64,000 nt of DNA, from the NCBI GenBank assembly GCA_947451525.1, contig CANFZM010000012.1:1-64000 (forward strand), read 5' to 3'. Under the pieces are notes generated by a model. It worked only from the letters and a program-made list of their open reading frames with translations, did no database searches and was not told the DNA's origin. The DNA comes from Flavobacteriaceae bacterium. GTDB taxonomy: Bacteria; Bacteroidota; Bacteroidia; Flavobacteriales; Flavobacteriaceae. Shown one piece after another: positions 56,125-63,755 of this stretch (the first letter of the stretch is position 1; every line of letters starts with the position of its first letter). The position numbers and the translations under genes were made by a program.

Positions 56125-56691
56125 ATGAAGTTATTTATCAAATATATGGTAAGCACTCGTTGCAAAATGGTTGTAAAAGAGGAGCTTAAGAAAATAGGAC
56201 TTCATTTTGTTTTTGTCGATTTGGGAGAGATAGAAATCATGGAAAACATTACTGACGAAAAAAGAGCGCTATTAAAAAAGGGCTTACTTAATTCTGGTTT
56301 GGAATTGATGGAGGACAAAAAAGCAATTTTAATTGAGAAAATTAAAAATGTAATTATTGAAATGGTTCATTATTCAGAGGAAATCCCTAAGGTGAACTAT
56401 TCCGATTACATCAGTGAAAAACTGAACCATGACTATACTTATCTATCCAATATTTTTTCGGAAGTAAAAGGGATGACCATTCAGCAATTTATTATTAATC
56501 ATAAAATTGAGCGAGCTAAAGAATTACTGCTTTATGATGAATATAATTTGACAGAAATTTCTTACAAATTAAACTACAGTAGTGTGGCTCATTTATCCAA
56601 TCAATTTAAAAAAATAACTGGATTAACGCCATCTCATTTCAAAAAATTAAAAGAAAAAAGAAGAAATCCAATAGAAGAAATAGGAGACTAA
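56125..56691 (+). CDS. AraC-type regulator with HMA-like N-terminal domain
   Basis: A 188-residue protein. The last 100 residues are an AraC DNA-binding domain (LNHDYTYLSNIFSEVKGMT and LTEISYKLNYSSVAHLSNQFKKITGLTPS). The first 80 (MKLFIKYMVSTRCKMVVKEELKK and DLGEIEIME) have a beta-alpha-beta-beta-alpha pattern like small metal-binding ferredoxin folds, with one cysteine. The architecture is common in Bacteroidetes, but its signal is unknown. It is four bases ahead of a hybrid kinase gene and behind a direct-repeat promoter. I infer that it binds those repeats. Confidence 0.85.
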   Translation: MKLFIKYMVSTRCKMVVKEELKKIGLHFVFVDLGEIEIMENITDEKRALLKKGLLNSGLELMEDKKAILIEKIKNVIIEMVHYSEEIPKVNYSDYISEKLNHDYTYLSNIFSEVKGMTIQQFIINHKIERAKELLLYDEYNLTEISYKLNYSSVAHLSNQFKKITGLTPSHFKKLKEKRRNPIEEIGD

Positions 56692-56695
56692 ATTT

Positions 56696-59455
56696 ATGAG
56701 AAATACAGAAAATCAATATGCTAGAAGTTTAATAGAAGCAAGTTCCGATCCTTTGGTAACCTTAGATTTTGATGGTAAAATCACCGATTTAAATCAAGGC
56801 ACTGTGACGATTACGGGATTGACCCGAGAAGCTCTTATTGATTCTAACTACATTGATTACTTTAATGAACCACAAAAGGCTCGTGAGGTTTACCAAGAGA
56901 TTTTTGCCAAAGGAGTTATAGAAGATTGCCATTTAACAATGAAGCATGTTGGTGGAAAATTAACCAATGTATTAATAAACGGTTTTGCATTAAAAAATAA
57001 TATTGGCGACATTCTAGGAGTAGTAATTGTTGCTAGAGATATTGAAAAACAAAAATGGGCATTAGATTTACGAATTGCAAATAAAGAACTTGCTTTTCAA
57101 AATGACGAAAAAGAAAAACGCGCCAATGAGCTTACTATAGCTAATAAAGAGTTAGCTTTTCAGAACAAAGAAAAAGAAAAACGAGCCAATGAATTATTGA
57201 TTGCTAATGAAGAATTGGCCTACCAAAATTTAGTAAAAGAAAAACGTGCATCAGAATTAATCATTGCAAATGATGAGTTAGCTTTTCAGAATAAAGAAAA
57301 AGCTAAACGTGCAGATGAATTATTAATTGCCAATAAAGAGCTAGAATTTCAAACAGGAGAAAAAAAGCATCGTGCCGATGAGCTAAAAATTGCCGATAAA
57401 GAGCTTAATTTTCAGAATAAAGAAAAGGCAAAACGAATAGTTGAAAGCAATGAATTACAAGCTTATAACTCTTCTTTGAAATTAGCTTCTCAATATTCTT
57501 TAAGTTTAATTGAAGCAAGTCGTGACCCACTTTTTACTATTAGTTTAGATGGTAAAATTATGGATACCAATCAAGCTTCTGTTAGAGTTACAGATGTTTC
57601 TAAAGAAGATTTAATTGGTTCCGATTTCATTCAATATTTTACAGATCCAGAATTGGCTAAAAAAGGATATGAAGAAGTTTTTTCTAAAGAATTTGTAGTA
57701 GATTTCCCTTTAGTGTTAATTGATGGTGCTCTCACCAATGTAATATTTAATGGGTCTGTTTTTAAAGATATTGATGGAAATGTAATTGGAGCCGTTATGG
57801 TTGCCAGGGATATTACCGAACTTAAAAAAGCTGAAAACGAGTTGATTGAAGCAAAAGCCTTTGCAGAGTTAGCAACTGAAATTGCCGAAAAAGCTTTAAT
57901 AAAAGCTGAGGAAGCTACAAGATTAGCTATAGATTCGGTAAAAGCTAAACAGCAGTTTTTATCTAATATGAGCCATGAAATAAGAACTCCAATGAATGCC
58001 ATTATTGGATTTACTAAAGTGATTTTAAAAACCGACTTAACAGCAAAGCAACAAGAATACCTACAAGCAATAAAAACCAGTGGAGATGCATTAATTGTAT
58101 TAATAAACGATATATTAGATTTGGCCAAAGTAGATTCGGGTAAGATGTCATTTGAAAAAGTATCCTTTAAAATGGCAAAATCTATTGCAGCTATGTTGCA
58201 TTTATTTGATATAAAAAGTCAAGAAAAAAATGTACAGCTAATTAAAGAATACGATTCTTCAATTCCCGAAATAGTAATTGGAGACCCAGTTCGATTAAAC
58301 CAAATAATTTTAAATCTAGTTAGCAATGCCGTTAAATTTACCATGCATGGGAAAATAATTGTTAGTGTTAAATTGGTAGAAGAAACAGCAGAAGATGTTG
58401 TAATTGAATTTGCAGTTTCGGATACAGGTATTGGTATTAAAGAATCTAAAATTGAAAGTATTTTCGAGAATTTCCAACAAGCTTCTAGCGGAACCTCCCG
58501 TATATATGGAGGGACTGGTTTAGGACTTGCCATTGTGAAACAATTAGTAGAAGCACAAGGAGGTACAATTAATGTGCAGAGCGTTCCCGATGAAGGTTCT
58601 ACATTTAGTTTCAGATTGTCTTTTCAAAAAACCAATTCTAGTGTAGAAATTGTTGAAGAGTTTTTCTCTTTAGATTCGGATTTAAAGAATATAAATGTTT
58701 TGGTTGTAGAGGATATTGCTTTGAATCAGTTGCTAATGCGGACGCTTTTGGATGATTTTGGGTTTAATTGTGAAATTGCTTCCAATGGAAAAATTGCAGT
58801 TGAAAAATTTCAATTGAAACATTTCGATATTGTTTTAATGGATTTGCAAATGCCAGTTATGAATGGATTTGAAACTACAGAATACATTAGAAAAATTTTA
58901 AAATCTAATGTTCCCATAATTGCACTTACGGCAGATGTTACTACAGTTGATTTACAAAAATGCAAAGCAGTTGGCATGAACGATTATGTTTCTAAACCAG
59001 TAGATGAACGTTTATTGTATAGTAAAATTATTGGAATTTTAAAGAAAGCAAATCCAACCACACCTGAAATTGTTACTGAAAAATTAGAAACAAAAGTAAA
59101 GTGTATTGATTTGAATTATCTAATGCAACGTACTAAATCCAACCCTAAATTGATGTCGGAAATGATTGCGTTGTATCTAGAACAAACCCCACCATTAATA
59201 GCCAGTATGCGACAGAGTTTTGATACTAAAGATTGGGCTACTTTGCAAGCAACGGTTCACAAAATGATTCCATCGTTTTCTATAGTTGGAATTAATAATA
59301 ATTTTGAACTTATGGCAAAGAAAATACAAGAATTTGCCAATGAACAGTCGGAGGAAGAATCTATTCCCGACATGGTGTTACAACTTGAAAATATTTGTTT
59401 TCAAGCATGTAGAGAATTAGAAGAAGAACTGAATATCATAAAAAATTTAAGCTAA
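56696..59455 (+). CDS. Hybrid sensor histidine kinase with PAS domains, receiver and HPt
   Basis: A 919-residue cytoplasmic protein with no membrane helix. PAS 1 spans about 8-125. A coiled-coil of six 21-residue repeats (unit like ANKELAFQNKEKEKRANEL) spans about 125-262, and PAS 2 about 263-385. The HisKA histidine is H427 (SHEIRTPMN) and is followed by the ATPase domain (VSDTGIGIKESK, GGTGLGLAIVKQL). The receiver aspartate is D716 (VLMDLQMPVMNG) and the HPt histidine H855 (ATVHKMIPSFSIVG). All relay residues are present, so a full phosphorelay in one chain is likely. It overlaps the next receiver gene by one base (TAATG). Confidence 0.95.
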   Translation: MRNTENQYARSLIEASSDPLVTLDFDGKITDLNQGTVTITGLTREALIDSNYIDYFNEPQKAREVYQEIFAKGVIEDCHLTMKHVGGKLTNVLINGFALKNNIGDILGVVIVARDIEKQKWALDLRIANKELAFQNDEKEKRANELTIANKELAFQNKEKEKRANELLIANEELAYQNLVKEKRASELIIANDELAFQNKEKAKRADELLIANKELEFQTGEKKHRADELKIADKELNFQNKEKAKRIVESNELQAYNSSLKLASQYSLSLIEASRDPLFTISLDGKIMDTNQASVRVTDVSKEDLIGSDFIQYFTDPELAKKGYEEVFSKEFVVDFPLVLIDGALTNVIFNGSVFKDIDGNVIGAVMVARDITELKKAENELIEAKAFAELATEIAEKALIKAEEATRLAIDSVKAKQQFLSNMSHEIRTPMNAIIGFTKVILKTDLTAKQQEYLQAIKTSGDALIVLINDILDLAKVDSGKMSFEKVSFKMAKSIAAMLHLFDIKSQEKNVQLIKEYDSSIPEIVIGDPVRLNQIILNLVSNAVKFTMHGKIIVSVKLVEETAEDVVIEFAVSDTGIGIKESKIESIFENFQQASSGTSRIYGGTGLGLAIVKQLVEAQGGTINVQSVPDEGSTFSFRLSFQKTNSSVEIVEEFFSLDSDLKNINVLVVEDIALNQLLMRTLLDDFGFNCEIASNGKIAVEKFQLKHFDIVLMDLQMPVMNGFETTEYIRKILKSNVPIIALTADVTTVDLQKCKAVGMNDYVSKPVDERLLYSKIIGILKKANPTTPEIVTEKLETKVKCIDLNYLMQRTKSNPKLMSEMIALYLEQTPPLIASMRQSFDTKDWATLQATVHKMIPSFSIVGINNNFELMAKKIQEFANEQSEEESIPDMVLQLENICFQACRELEEELNIIKNLS

Positions 59456-59889
59456 TGCAAACTGAAAATAAAATAAAACTGTTCCTTGTAGATGATGATG
59501 CCTTGTTTCTAAAATCATTAGAAATAGAATTTTTAGATCATGCAGATTTTACTATCCATACTTTTGCTACTGGTGAATTATGTATGGAAAGTATTAATGA
59601 AAATCCAGATATAGTTATTTTAGATTTTCATCTGGATGGTATTAATAAAGGAGCTATGAATGGTTTAGATACTTTAGATAAGATTAAAATTTTTAATCCT
59701 GAAATACCAGTTATTATGTTGTCTTCACAAGACAAAATTGAAGTAGCTATTAAATGCATGCACCACAAAGCATCCGATTATGTTGTGAAAAGTGAAACTG
59801 CTTTTTTTAGATTAAAACAAATAATTACTAATCTACTTCATTCTCAAAAGGTTGAAAAAACCCTCCATTGGTACATGAATAAAATGTAA
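59455..59889 (+). CDS. Stand-alone response regulator receiver
   Basis: A 144-residue single-domain receiver. FLVDDDAL gives the acidic pocket, D57 (IVILDFHLDG) the phosphoacceptor, VIMLSSQD the serine/threonine position and YVVKSE the lysine. There is no output domain. It is probably the terminal acceptor from the kinase HPt H855 and may act by binding another protein, possibly the AraC regulator. A terminator follows. Confidence 0.93.
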   Translation: MQTENKIKLFLVDDDALFLKSLEIEFLDHADFTIHTFATGELCMESINENPDIVILDFHLDGINKGAMNGLDTLDKIKIFNPEIPVIMLSSQDKIEVAIKCMHHKASDYVVKSETAFFRLKQIITNLLHSQKVEKTLHWYMNKM

Positions 59890-59937
59890 ATAAAAAAGGA
59901 AAGAATTTTTTCTTATTAAACATAAAATATTTTTTAT

Positions 59938-59968
59938 AAAAGCACTATTTAATTATGGTGCTTTTTTT
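59938..59968 (+). terminator. Intrinsic terminator
   Basis: An 8-bp stem (AAAAGCAC and complement) with a 12-base loop followed by T-run, ending the AraC-kinase-receiver transcript. Confidence 0.75.
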
Positions 59969-59986
59969 ATGTTAAATAATTGACAA

Positions 59987-60053
59987 TGTGGGATATGTGT
60001 AATATTAAACATTTTGCTTGTAATAATTTAAGTGTTATTTGAACGCATCTTTG
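59987..60053 (+). promoter_or_regulatory. Stress-island promoter B (csbD)
   Basis: GTGTAA at 59997 and TTGTAA at 60018 are 21 bp apart. TGTGGGATAT precedes the first, and TTTG follows at 60050, 32 bp after the second. An ATTTGAACGCAT stretch before TTTG matches promoter D. Confidence 0.7.
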
Positions 60054-60088
60054 TGGTATAGGAATTCAATATATAAACACAAAAAAAG

Positions 60089-60265
60089 ATGGAAGCTAAG
60101 CACGACAAAATTAAGGAAGAAATTAAAATTTCTGGAGATTGGAATAAAAAAGCAGCTGCATTAAAAGAGAAATTTTCTCATTTAACAGAACCTGATTTGA
60201 AATTGGAAAAAGATAAAGAAGACGAATGGAATAAACGAAAAGATTCATTTGTTCCAAAAAAATAG
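60089..60265 (+). CDS. CsbD family stress protein
   Basis: A 58-residue charged helical protein too short for standard ORF tracks. It resembles CsbD: KIKEEIKISGDWNKKAAALK followed by KFSHLTEPDLKLEKDKEDEW, the usual small helix-loop layout with a conserved G-x-W. CsbD is induced by general stress in many bacteria; its molecular role is unknown. The start follows promoter B by about 36 bp. A candidate RNA lies 46 bp downstream. Confidence 0.75.
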   Translation: MEAKHDKIKEEIKISGDWNKKAAALKEKFSHLTEPDLKLEKDKEDEWNKRKDSFVPKK

Positions 60266-60311
60266 CAGTAAGTTAATAATAACAATAATAAGTTAAATCA
60301 ATAACAATAAA

Positions 60312-60410
60312 TTTTCGGCTTGATTATGTGGGCAACCTAGAATTTACGTAATACTATGAATACATGTAATGGCCAATAAAAACGCAGGAATTTATTACCC
60401 TGCGTTTTTT
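60312..60410 (+). ncRNA. Candidate small RNA 2
   Basis: Its core (60320-60369) matches 55704-55753 at 42 of 50 positions. A terminator hairpin (ACGCAGG with CCTGCGT at 60382-60405) and T6 follow. The closing stem is weaker than in copy 1 (GGCT with GGCC, four pairs). One inner pair changes from G-C to G-U. It may be the 3' part of the csbD transcript or a processed RNA. No gene is visible in 60266-60714 apart from this and promoter C. Confidence 0.65.
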
Positions 60411-60560
60411 AATTTAATTAAAGTTAGATAAAAATATAAGTTAGAATAGTTCCTTAAAAAATCGAATTAGCATTTGAAAATCGAAAGAGTCTTAAATCTT
60501 GATTGTTGAAGTTTAAACTATTAAACATTAGCCATGCAAACTTTTTTTGAATAAAGGATA

Positions 60561-60631
60561 TGGGATTTATGTAATTCATTTACAATATGATGTAACATTT
60601 TTTTTATAATAATAAAGACCTTTATGCTTTG
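60561..60631 (+). promoter_or_regulatory. Stress-island promoter C (dps 2)
   Basis: ATGTAA at 60569 and 60590 are 21 bp apart, with TGGGATTT before the first. TTTA follows at 60621, 31 bp after the second, and CTTTG at 60627. The dps start is about 90 bp beyond. Confidence 0.7.
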
Positions 60632-60714
60632 TTAGAGATACTCAAATTCAAAATAAGCGTAAGTGATTTTTGGTTTGCAGATAACATTTAGAATAATATT
60701 TAAAAACAACGATT

Positions 60715-61185
60715 ATGAAAACAAATATCGGAATTTCAGAAAAAAACTCCCAGTTAGTAGTAGACCAATTGGCAAGGATTTTAGCAGACGAATATGTATT
60801 ATATACAAAAACCAGAAATGCGCATTGGAATGTAGAAGGCGCTGATTTTTATGAGAAACATAAATTTTTTGAAATGCAATACATGCAATTAGAGGAGTTT
60901 ATTGACAAAATTGCCGAACGAATTCGTACCCTAGGATTTTATACCCCAGCAACTTTAGCTTCTTTTTTGAGTTTAACACAACTAACAGAATTTAGCAGAG
61001 AAAAAAACGATAGTAATGGATTTATTAAAGAATTACTAATGGATCATGAAAGCATTATTTTCAAATTGAGAGAAAACATAAATAGTTTCGCAACAGATTT
61101 ACACGATTTAGGATCAAGTGACTTCATTACAGGACTAATGGAAGATCACGAAAAAATGGCTTGGTTACTACGTTCACACCTTTAA
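60715..61185 (+). CDS. dps: Dps family ferritin-like protein 2
   Basis: A 156-residue four-helix protein with the ferroxidase ligands in TRNAHWNVEGADFYEKHKFFE and MEDHEKMAWLLRSHL at the end. It differs strongly from the OxyR-linked Dps at 32300 and is more like the Dps of general stress islands. It protects DNA and stores iron. It is 10 bp upstream of the universal stress protein gene, so the two form one transcript from promoter C. Confidence 0.92.
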   Translation: MKTNIGISEKNSQLVVDQLARILADEYVLYTKTRNAHWNVEGADFYEKHKFFEMQYMQLEEFIDKIAERIRTLGFYTPATLASFLSLTQLTEFSREKNDSNGFIKELLMDHESIIFKLRENINSFATDLHDLGSSDFITGLMEDHEKMAWLLRSHL

Positions 61186-61195
61186 AAAATTAAAA

Positions 61196-61675
61196 ATGGA
61201 AACACAAAAAAAAGTCTTAATAGCAATAGACTATAATACCAATGCTACTAAAATTGTAGATATAGCTTATTCATTTGCAAAAGCTATGAAAGCGGAAATC
61301 ACTTTGATACACGTTGTGGAAAATGAAGTGTATTACACCTCATTTATCACTTCCCCAATTACGGGAATCGTTGATTTTGATAGCGCCACATTTTACCAAT
61401 ATATGAATAGCGAAAGTTTGATTTCTGCCGCTAACTACTATTTGGATAAAATAAAAAAACATTTAAAAGATTCCAAAGTTCATACTATTGTTGAAAGAGG
61501 AAACTTTGCAGATGTAATTTTAAGTACTGCAAAAGATCTTAAGGTAGACCTAATTATTATGGGGTCCCATAGTCAAAAATGGTTAGAACAAGTTTTGATT
61601 GGCAGTACCACAGAAAAAGTATTAAACCATACCCAAATTCCATTACTAATTATTCCAACTAAGAGGAAAAAGTAA
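61196..61675 (+). CDS. Universal stress protein
   Basis: A 159-residue single-domain Usp. It starts KKVLIAIDYNTNATKI and ends with IIMGSHSQKWLEQVLIGSTTEKVL, the nucleotide-binding G-x2-G-x9-G-S/T pattern. It would bind ATP or a nucleotide and act under starvation or stress. It is cotranscribed with dps 2. Confidence 0.92.
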   Translation: METQKKVLIAIDYNTNATKIVDIAYSFAKAMKAEITLIHVVENEVYYTSFITSPITGIVDFDSATFYQYMNSESLISAANYYLDKIKKHLKDSKVHTIVERGNFADVILSTAKDLKVDLIIMGSHSQKWLEQVLIGSTTEKVLNHTQIPLLIIPTKRKK

Positions 61676-61682
61676 ACTAATA

Positions 61683-61748
61683 GTGGCATTTGTGTAATTT
61701 ATACTTCGTAATGTGTAACACAACTCGCTTCATTTGATGTCACCTTTG
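61683..61748 (+). promoter_or_regulatory. Stress-island promoter D (Lmo0937-type gene)
   Basis: GTGTAA at 61692 and 61713 are 21 bp apart, preceded by TAGTGGCATT. TTTG follows at 61745, 32 bp after the second. The bases around it (CATTTGATGTCACCTTTGTA) resemble promoter B. Confidence 0.7.
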
Positions 61749-61793
61749 TAGTATAATAATACCACATAAATACTAACTTAAAAATAAAACATC

Positions 61794-61952
61794 ATGAACA
61801 ATTTACTTTATTTAATAGCAGTACTTCTTGTTATTTTTTGGGCTTTAGGATTCTTAGTTTATAACACTGGTGGAATTATTCACATCCTCCTTGTAATTGC
61901 TGTAATAGCAATACTTTTAAGAATAATAAGCGGAAAAGGCATAACGAAATAA
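61794..61952 (+). CDS. Lmo0937-type small membrane protein
   Basis: A 52-residue protein of two membrane helices joined by a short turn (MNNLLYLIAVLLVIFWALG, then NTGGIIHILLVIAVIAILLR). It fits the small Lmo0937/DUF5670 family, often found near stress genes and induced under stress; function unknown. The ATG follows promoter D by 46 bp. It precedes the barrel gene by 41 bp. Confidence 0.8.
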   Translation: MNNLLYLIAVLLVIFWALGFLVYNTGGIIHILLVIAVIAILLRIISGKGITK

Positions 61953-61993
61953 CAACCCCAATAATACGCATATAACTTAACAAATCTAATAAA

Positions 61994-62638
61994 ATGAAAA
62001 ATGTAATTTTAATGTTCGCAATGGTAACTCTAGCAGTAACCAATTCTTACGCACAAACGGTGTCTTTAGTAACGGATAATAGAGAAAAACTACTTTTTGG
62101 TTTAAAAGTAGGTACTAATTTATCCAATGTTTATGACACTCAAGGTGAAAATTTTGTAGCAGATTCTAAATTCGGTTTAGCTGCCGGTGGTTTCGTTTCT
62201 ATTCCAATTGGAACTTATTTTGGAATCCAACCCGAAGTATTGTTTTCTCAAAAAGGATACAAATCATCCGGAATGTTTTTAGGAAGTTCATATAGTATGA
62301 CTAGAACTACCGATTATTTAGATATTCCTATTTTAGTTGCTTTAAAACCAATTGAAAATTTAACCATGTTGTTCGGACCGCAATATTCTTATTTGTTAAA
62401 ACAAAAAGATGACTTTACAGGTGGTTCTTTAACAACTACGCAAGAGCAAATCTATACTAATGATAACATTCGTAAAAACACCTTTGGTTTTACAGGTGGT
62501 GCTGACTTAAATGTAGTTCATTTAGTAATTGGATTAAGAGCCGGATGGGATGTTCAAAACAACAATGGAGACGGTACTTCAACAACTCCAAGATATAAAA
62601 ACATGTGGTATCAAGCTACAATAGGATATAGATTTTAG
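61994..62638 (+). CDS. Outer-membrane beta-barrel protein (PorT/OMP_b-brl_2 type)
   Basis: A 214-residue exported protein. The signal peptide ends near NSYAQT, and the rest consists of eight to ten aromatic-alternating strands ending in a C-terminal phenylalanine (ATIGYRF). The FGLKVGTNLSNVYDT and GIQPEVLFSQKGY segments are typical of the family. Role unclear; it is probably cotranscribed with the small membrane protein and YtxH gene. Confidence 0.85.
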   Translation: MKNVILMFAMVTLAVTNSYAQTVSLVTDNREKLLFGLKVGTNLSNVYDTQGENFVADSKFGLAAGGFVSIPIGTYFGIQPEVLFSQKGYKSSGMFLGSSYSMTRTTDYLDIPILVALKPIENLTMLFGPQYSYLLKQKDDFTGGSLTTTQEQIYTNDNIRKNTFGFTGGADLNVVHLVIGLRAGWDVQNNNGDGTSTTPRYKNMWYQATIGYRF

Positions 62639-62663
62639 TGATAAATTTTAAACAAATAGTAAA

Positions 62664-62948
62664 ATGGACAATTCAAAAACCACCTCAAAAATAATAGGAT
62701 CTTTAGTAATAGGTGCATTGGCAGGAGCAACCCTTGGAGTATTATTTGCACCAAGTAAAGGATCTAAAACTAGAAGTAAAATTGCAGGTAGAGCTGAAAA
62801 TTTATCTAAAGATTTAAAGAAAAAAATAAAAAATGAAGCTAATGATTATAAAAAAAGCTTCTCTAATGAAACAAAATCTTTAAAAAAAAATTCTGCAAAA
62901 CTTGAAAAAATGGTAGAAGAAAAAATGGAAACATTTCCTTCTACCTAA
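62664..62948 (+). CDS. YtxH domain protein
   Basis: A 94-residue protein with one glycine-rich membrane helix (LVIGALAGATLGVLFAPSKGSKTR) followed by a charged helical tail. YtxH proteins are stress induced in Firmicutes; function unknown. It sits 25 bp after the barrel gene and 62 bp before the lipoprotein, consistent with one stress transcript. Confidence 0.88.
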   Translation: MDNSKTTSKIIGSLVIGALAGATLGVLFAPSKGSKTRSKIAGRAENLSKDLKKKIKNEANDYKKSFSNETKSLKKNSAKLEKMVEEKMETFPST

Positions 62949-63010
62949 AAGAAAAAGCAATGCACTTTTGCAAATGAATTCAGATAATGAATCTTATAAA
63001 AAACAAAAAA

Positions 63011-63442
63011 ATGAAAGCCTTTAAAAGTTCTTTAAATATTAATAAATTAGCATTACTATTCTCTTCTCTTTTTCTATTAGTAACCCTTGTGTCCTGTGGC
63101 AAAAAAATCACATTCATGACATCGGAAATTGCCCCAGCAGCTAGAGGAAATGTTGATGTAAAAAAAGACAAAAATAACAACTATCGTGTTGAATTAAAAA
63201 TTTCCTATTTGGCAGAACCAGATCGATTATCTCCAGCCAAAAACACCTATGTAGTGTGGATGGTTACCGACGAGAATGACACACCAATTAATTTGGGTCA
63301 AATAGTTAGTAGTTCAAAACTAAATGTAAAATTTGAAACAGTTACATCTTCTAAACCCAAAAGAATTTTTGTAACAGCAGAGAACGATGCAAGTATTCAA
63401 TACCCAGGAAATATGCTGGTTTTGGAAACAGATAATTTTTAA
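63011..63442 (+). CDS. Hypothetical lipoprotein
   Basis: A 143-residue lipoprotein with a signal peptide ending LLVTLVSCGKK. The mature part is a beta-rich domain containing VELKISYLAEPDRLSPAKN and YVVWMVTDENDTPINLGQI. I do not recognise a characterised family. An upstream in-frame ATG (62987) would add eight residues; the chosen ATG gives a cleaner signal peptide. It ends the stress-island gene row and is followed by a terminator. Confidence 0.7.
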   Translation: MKAFKSSLNINKLALLFSSLFLLVTLVSCGKKITFMTSEIAPAARGNVDVKKDKNNNYRVELKISYLAEPDRLSPAKNTYVVWMVTDENDTPINLGQIVSSSKLNVKFETVTSSKPKRIFVTAENDASIQYPGNMLVLETDNF

Positions 63443-63462
63443 ATTTGGTTTTTGGTTTGGTT

Positions 63463-63497
63463 GGAAGAACTGCTCTCGGGCAGTTCTTCCTGTTTTT
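63463..63497 (+). terminator. GC-rich intrinsic terminator
   Basis: A perfect 11-bp stem (GGAAGAACTGC, loop TCTCGG, GCAGTTCTTCC) followed by TGTTTTT, 20 bp after the lipoprotein stop. Confidence 0.85.
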
Positions 63498-63499
63498 AG

Positions 63500-63713
63500 C
63501 AAGTTCCAATGCAAACTTAAATCCTCTCTTTGGATTAGGATTTTTTTCAGAAGCCAATCCAGCTATCCATTCCAAGTTTGCTCGTAAAAACCTTTTTTTC
63601 TAAGCCTAAAAACGTGCTCCTGACGTCGCAGTTTTTAGGCAAGAAAAAATAGCTTTTTCCTTCACAAAGCTTTCCATTACTATCTGGGCTAGGGCAGTAG
63701 AATTAAATTCAAC
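63500..63713. other. Intergenic region with palindrome, no gene
   Basis: Overlapping frames on both strands are of the same GC-rich look and share repetitive features, so I treat them as chance. An inverted repeat GCCTAAAAAC (63604-63613) with GTTTTTAGGC (63631-63640) is clear. The segment may be another dispersed repeat of the genome. Confidence 0.5.
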
Positions 63714-63746
63714 CAAAAAAAAAGCACTTCATTACAAAGTGCTTTA
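63714..63746 (-). terminator. Intrinsic terminator of the purL gene
   Basis: A 9-bp stem (AAAGCACTT with AAGTGCTTT), with the T-run on the minus strand, lies just past the purL stop. Confidence 0.85.
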
Positions 63747-63755
63747 CAATTTTAT

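Noticed and set aside
63500..63600. Short overlapping frames on both strands after the lipoprotein
   Set aside because: They lie over a terminator and repeat-like sequence, overlap one another, and none has a recognisable start context.
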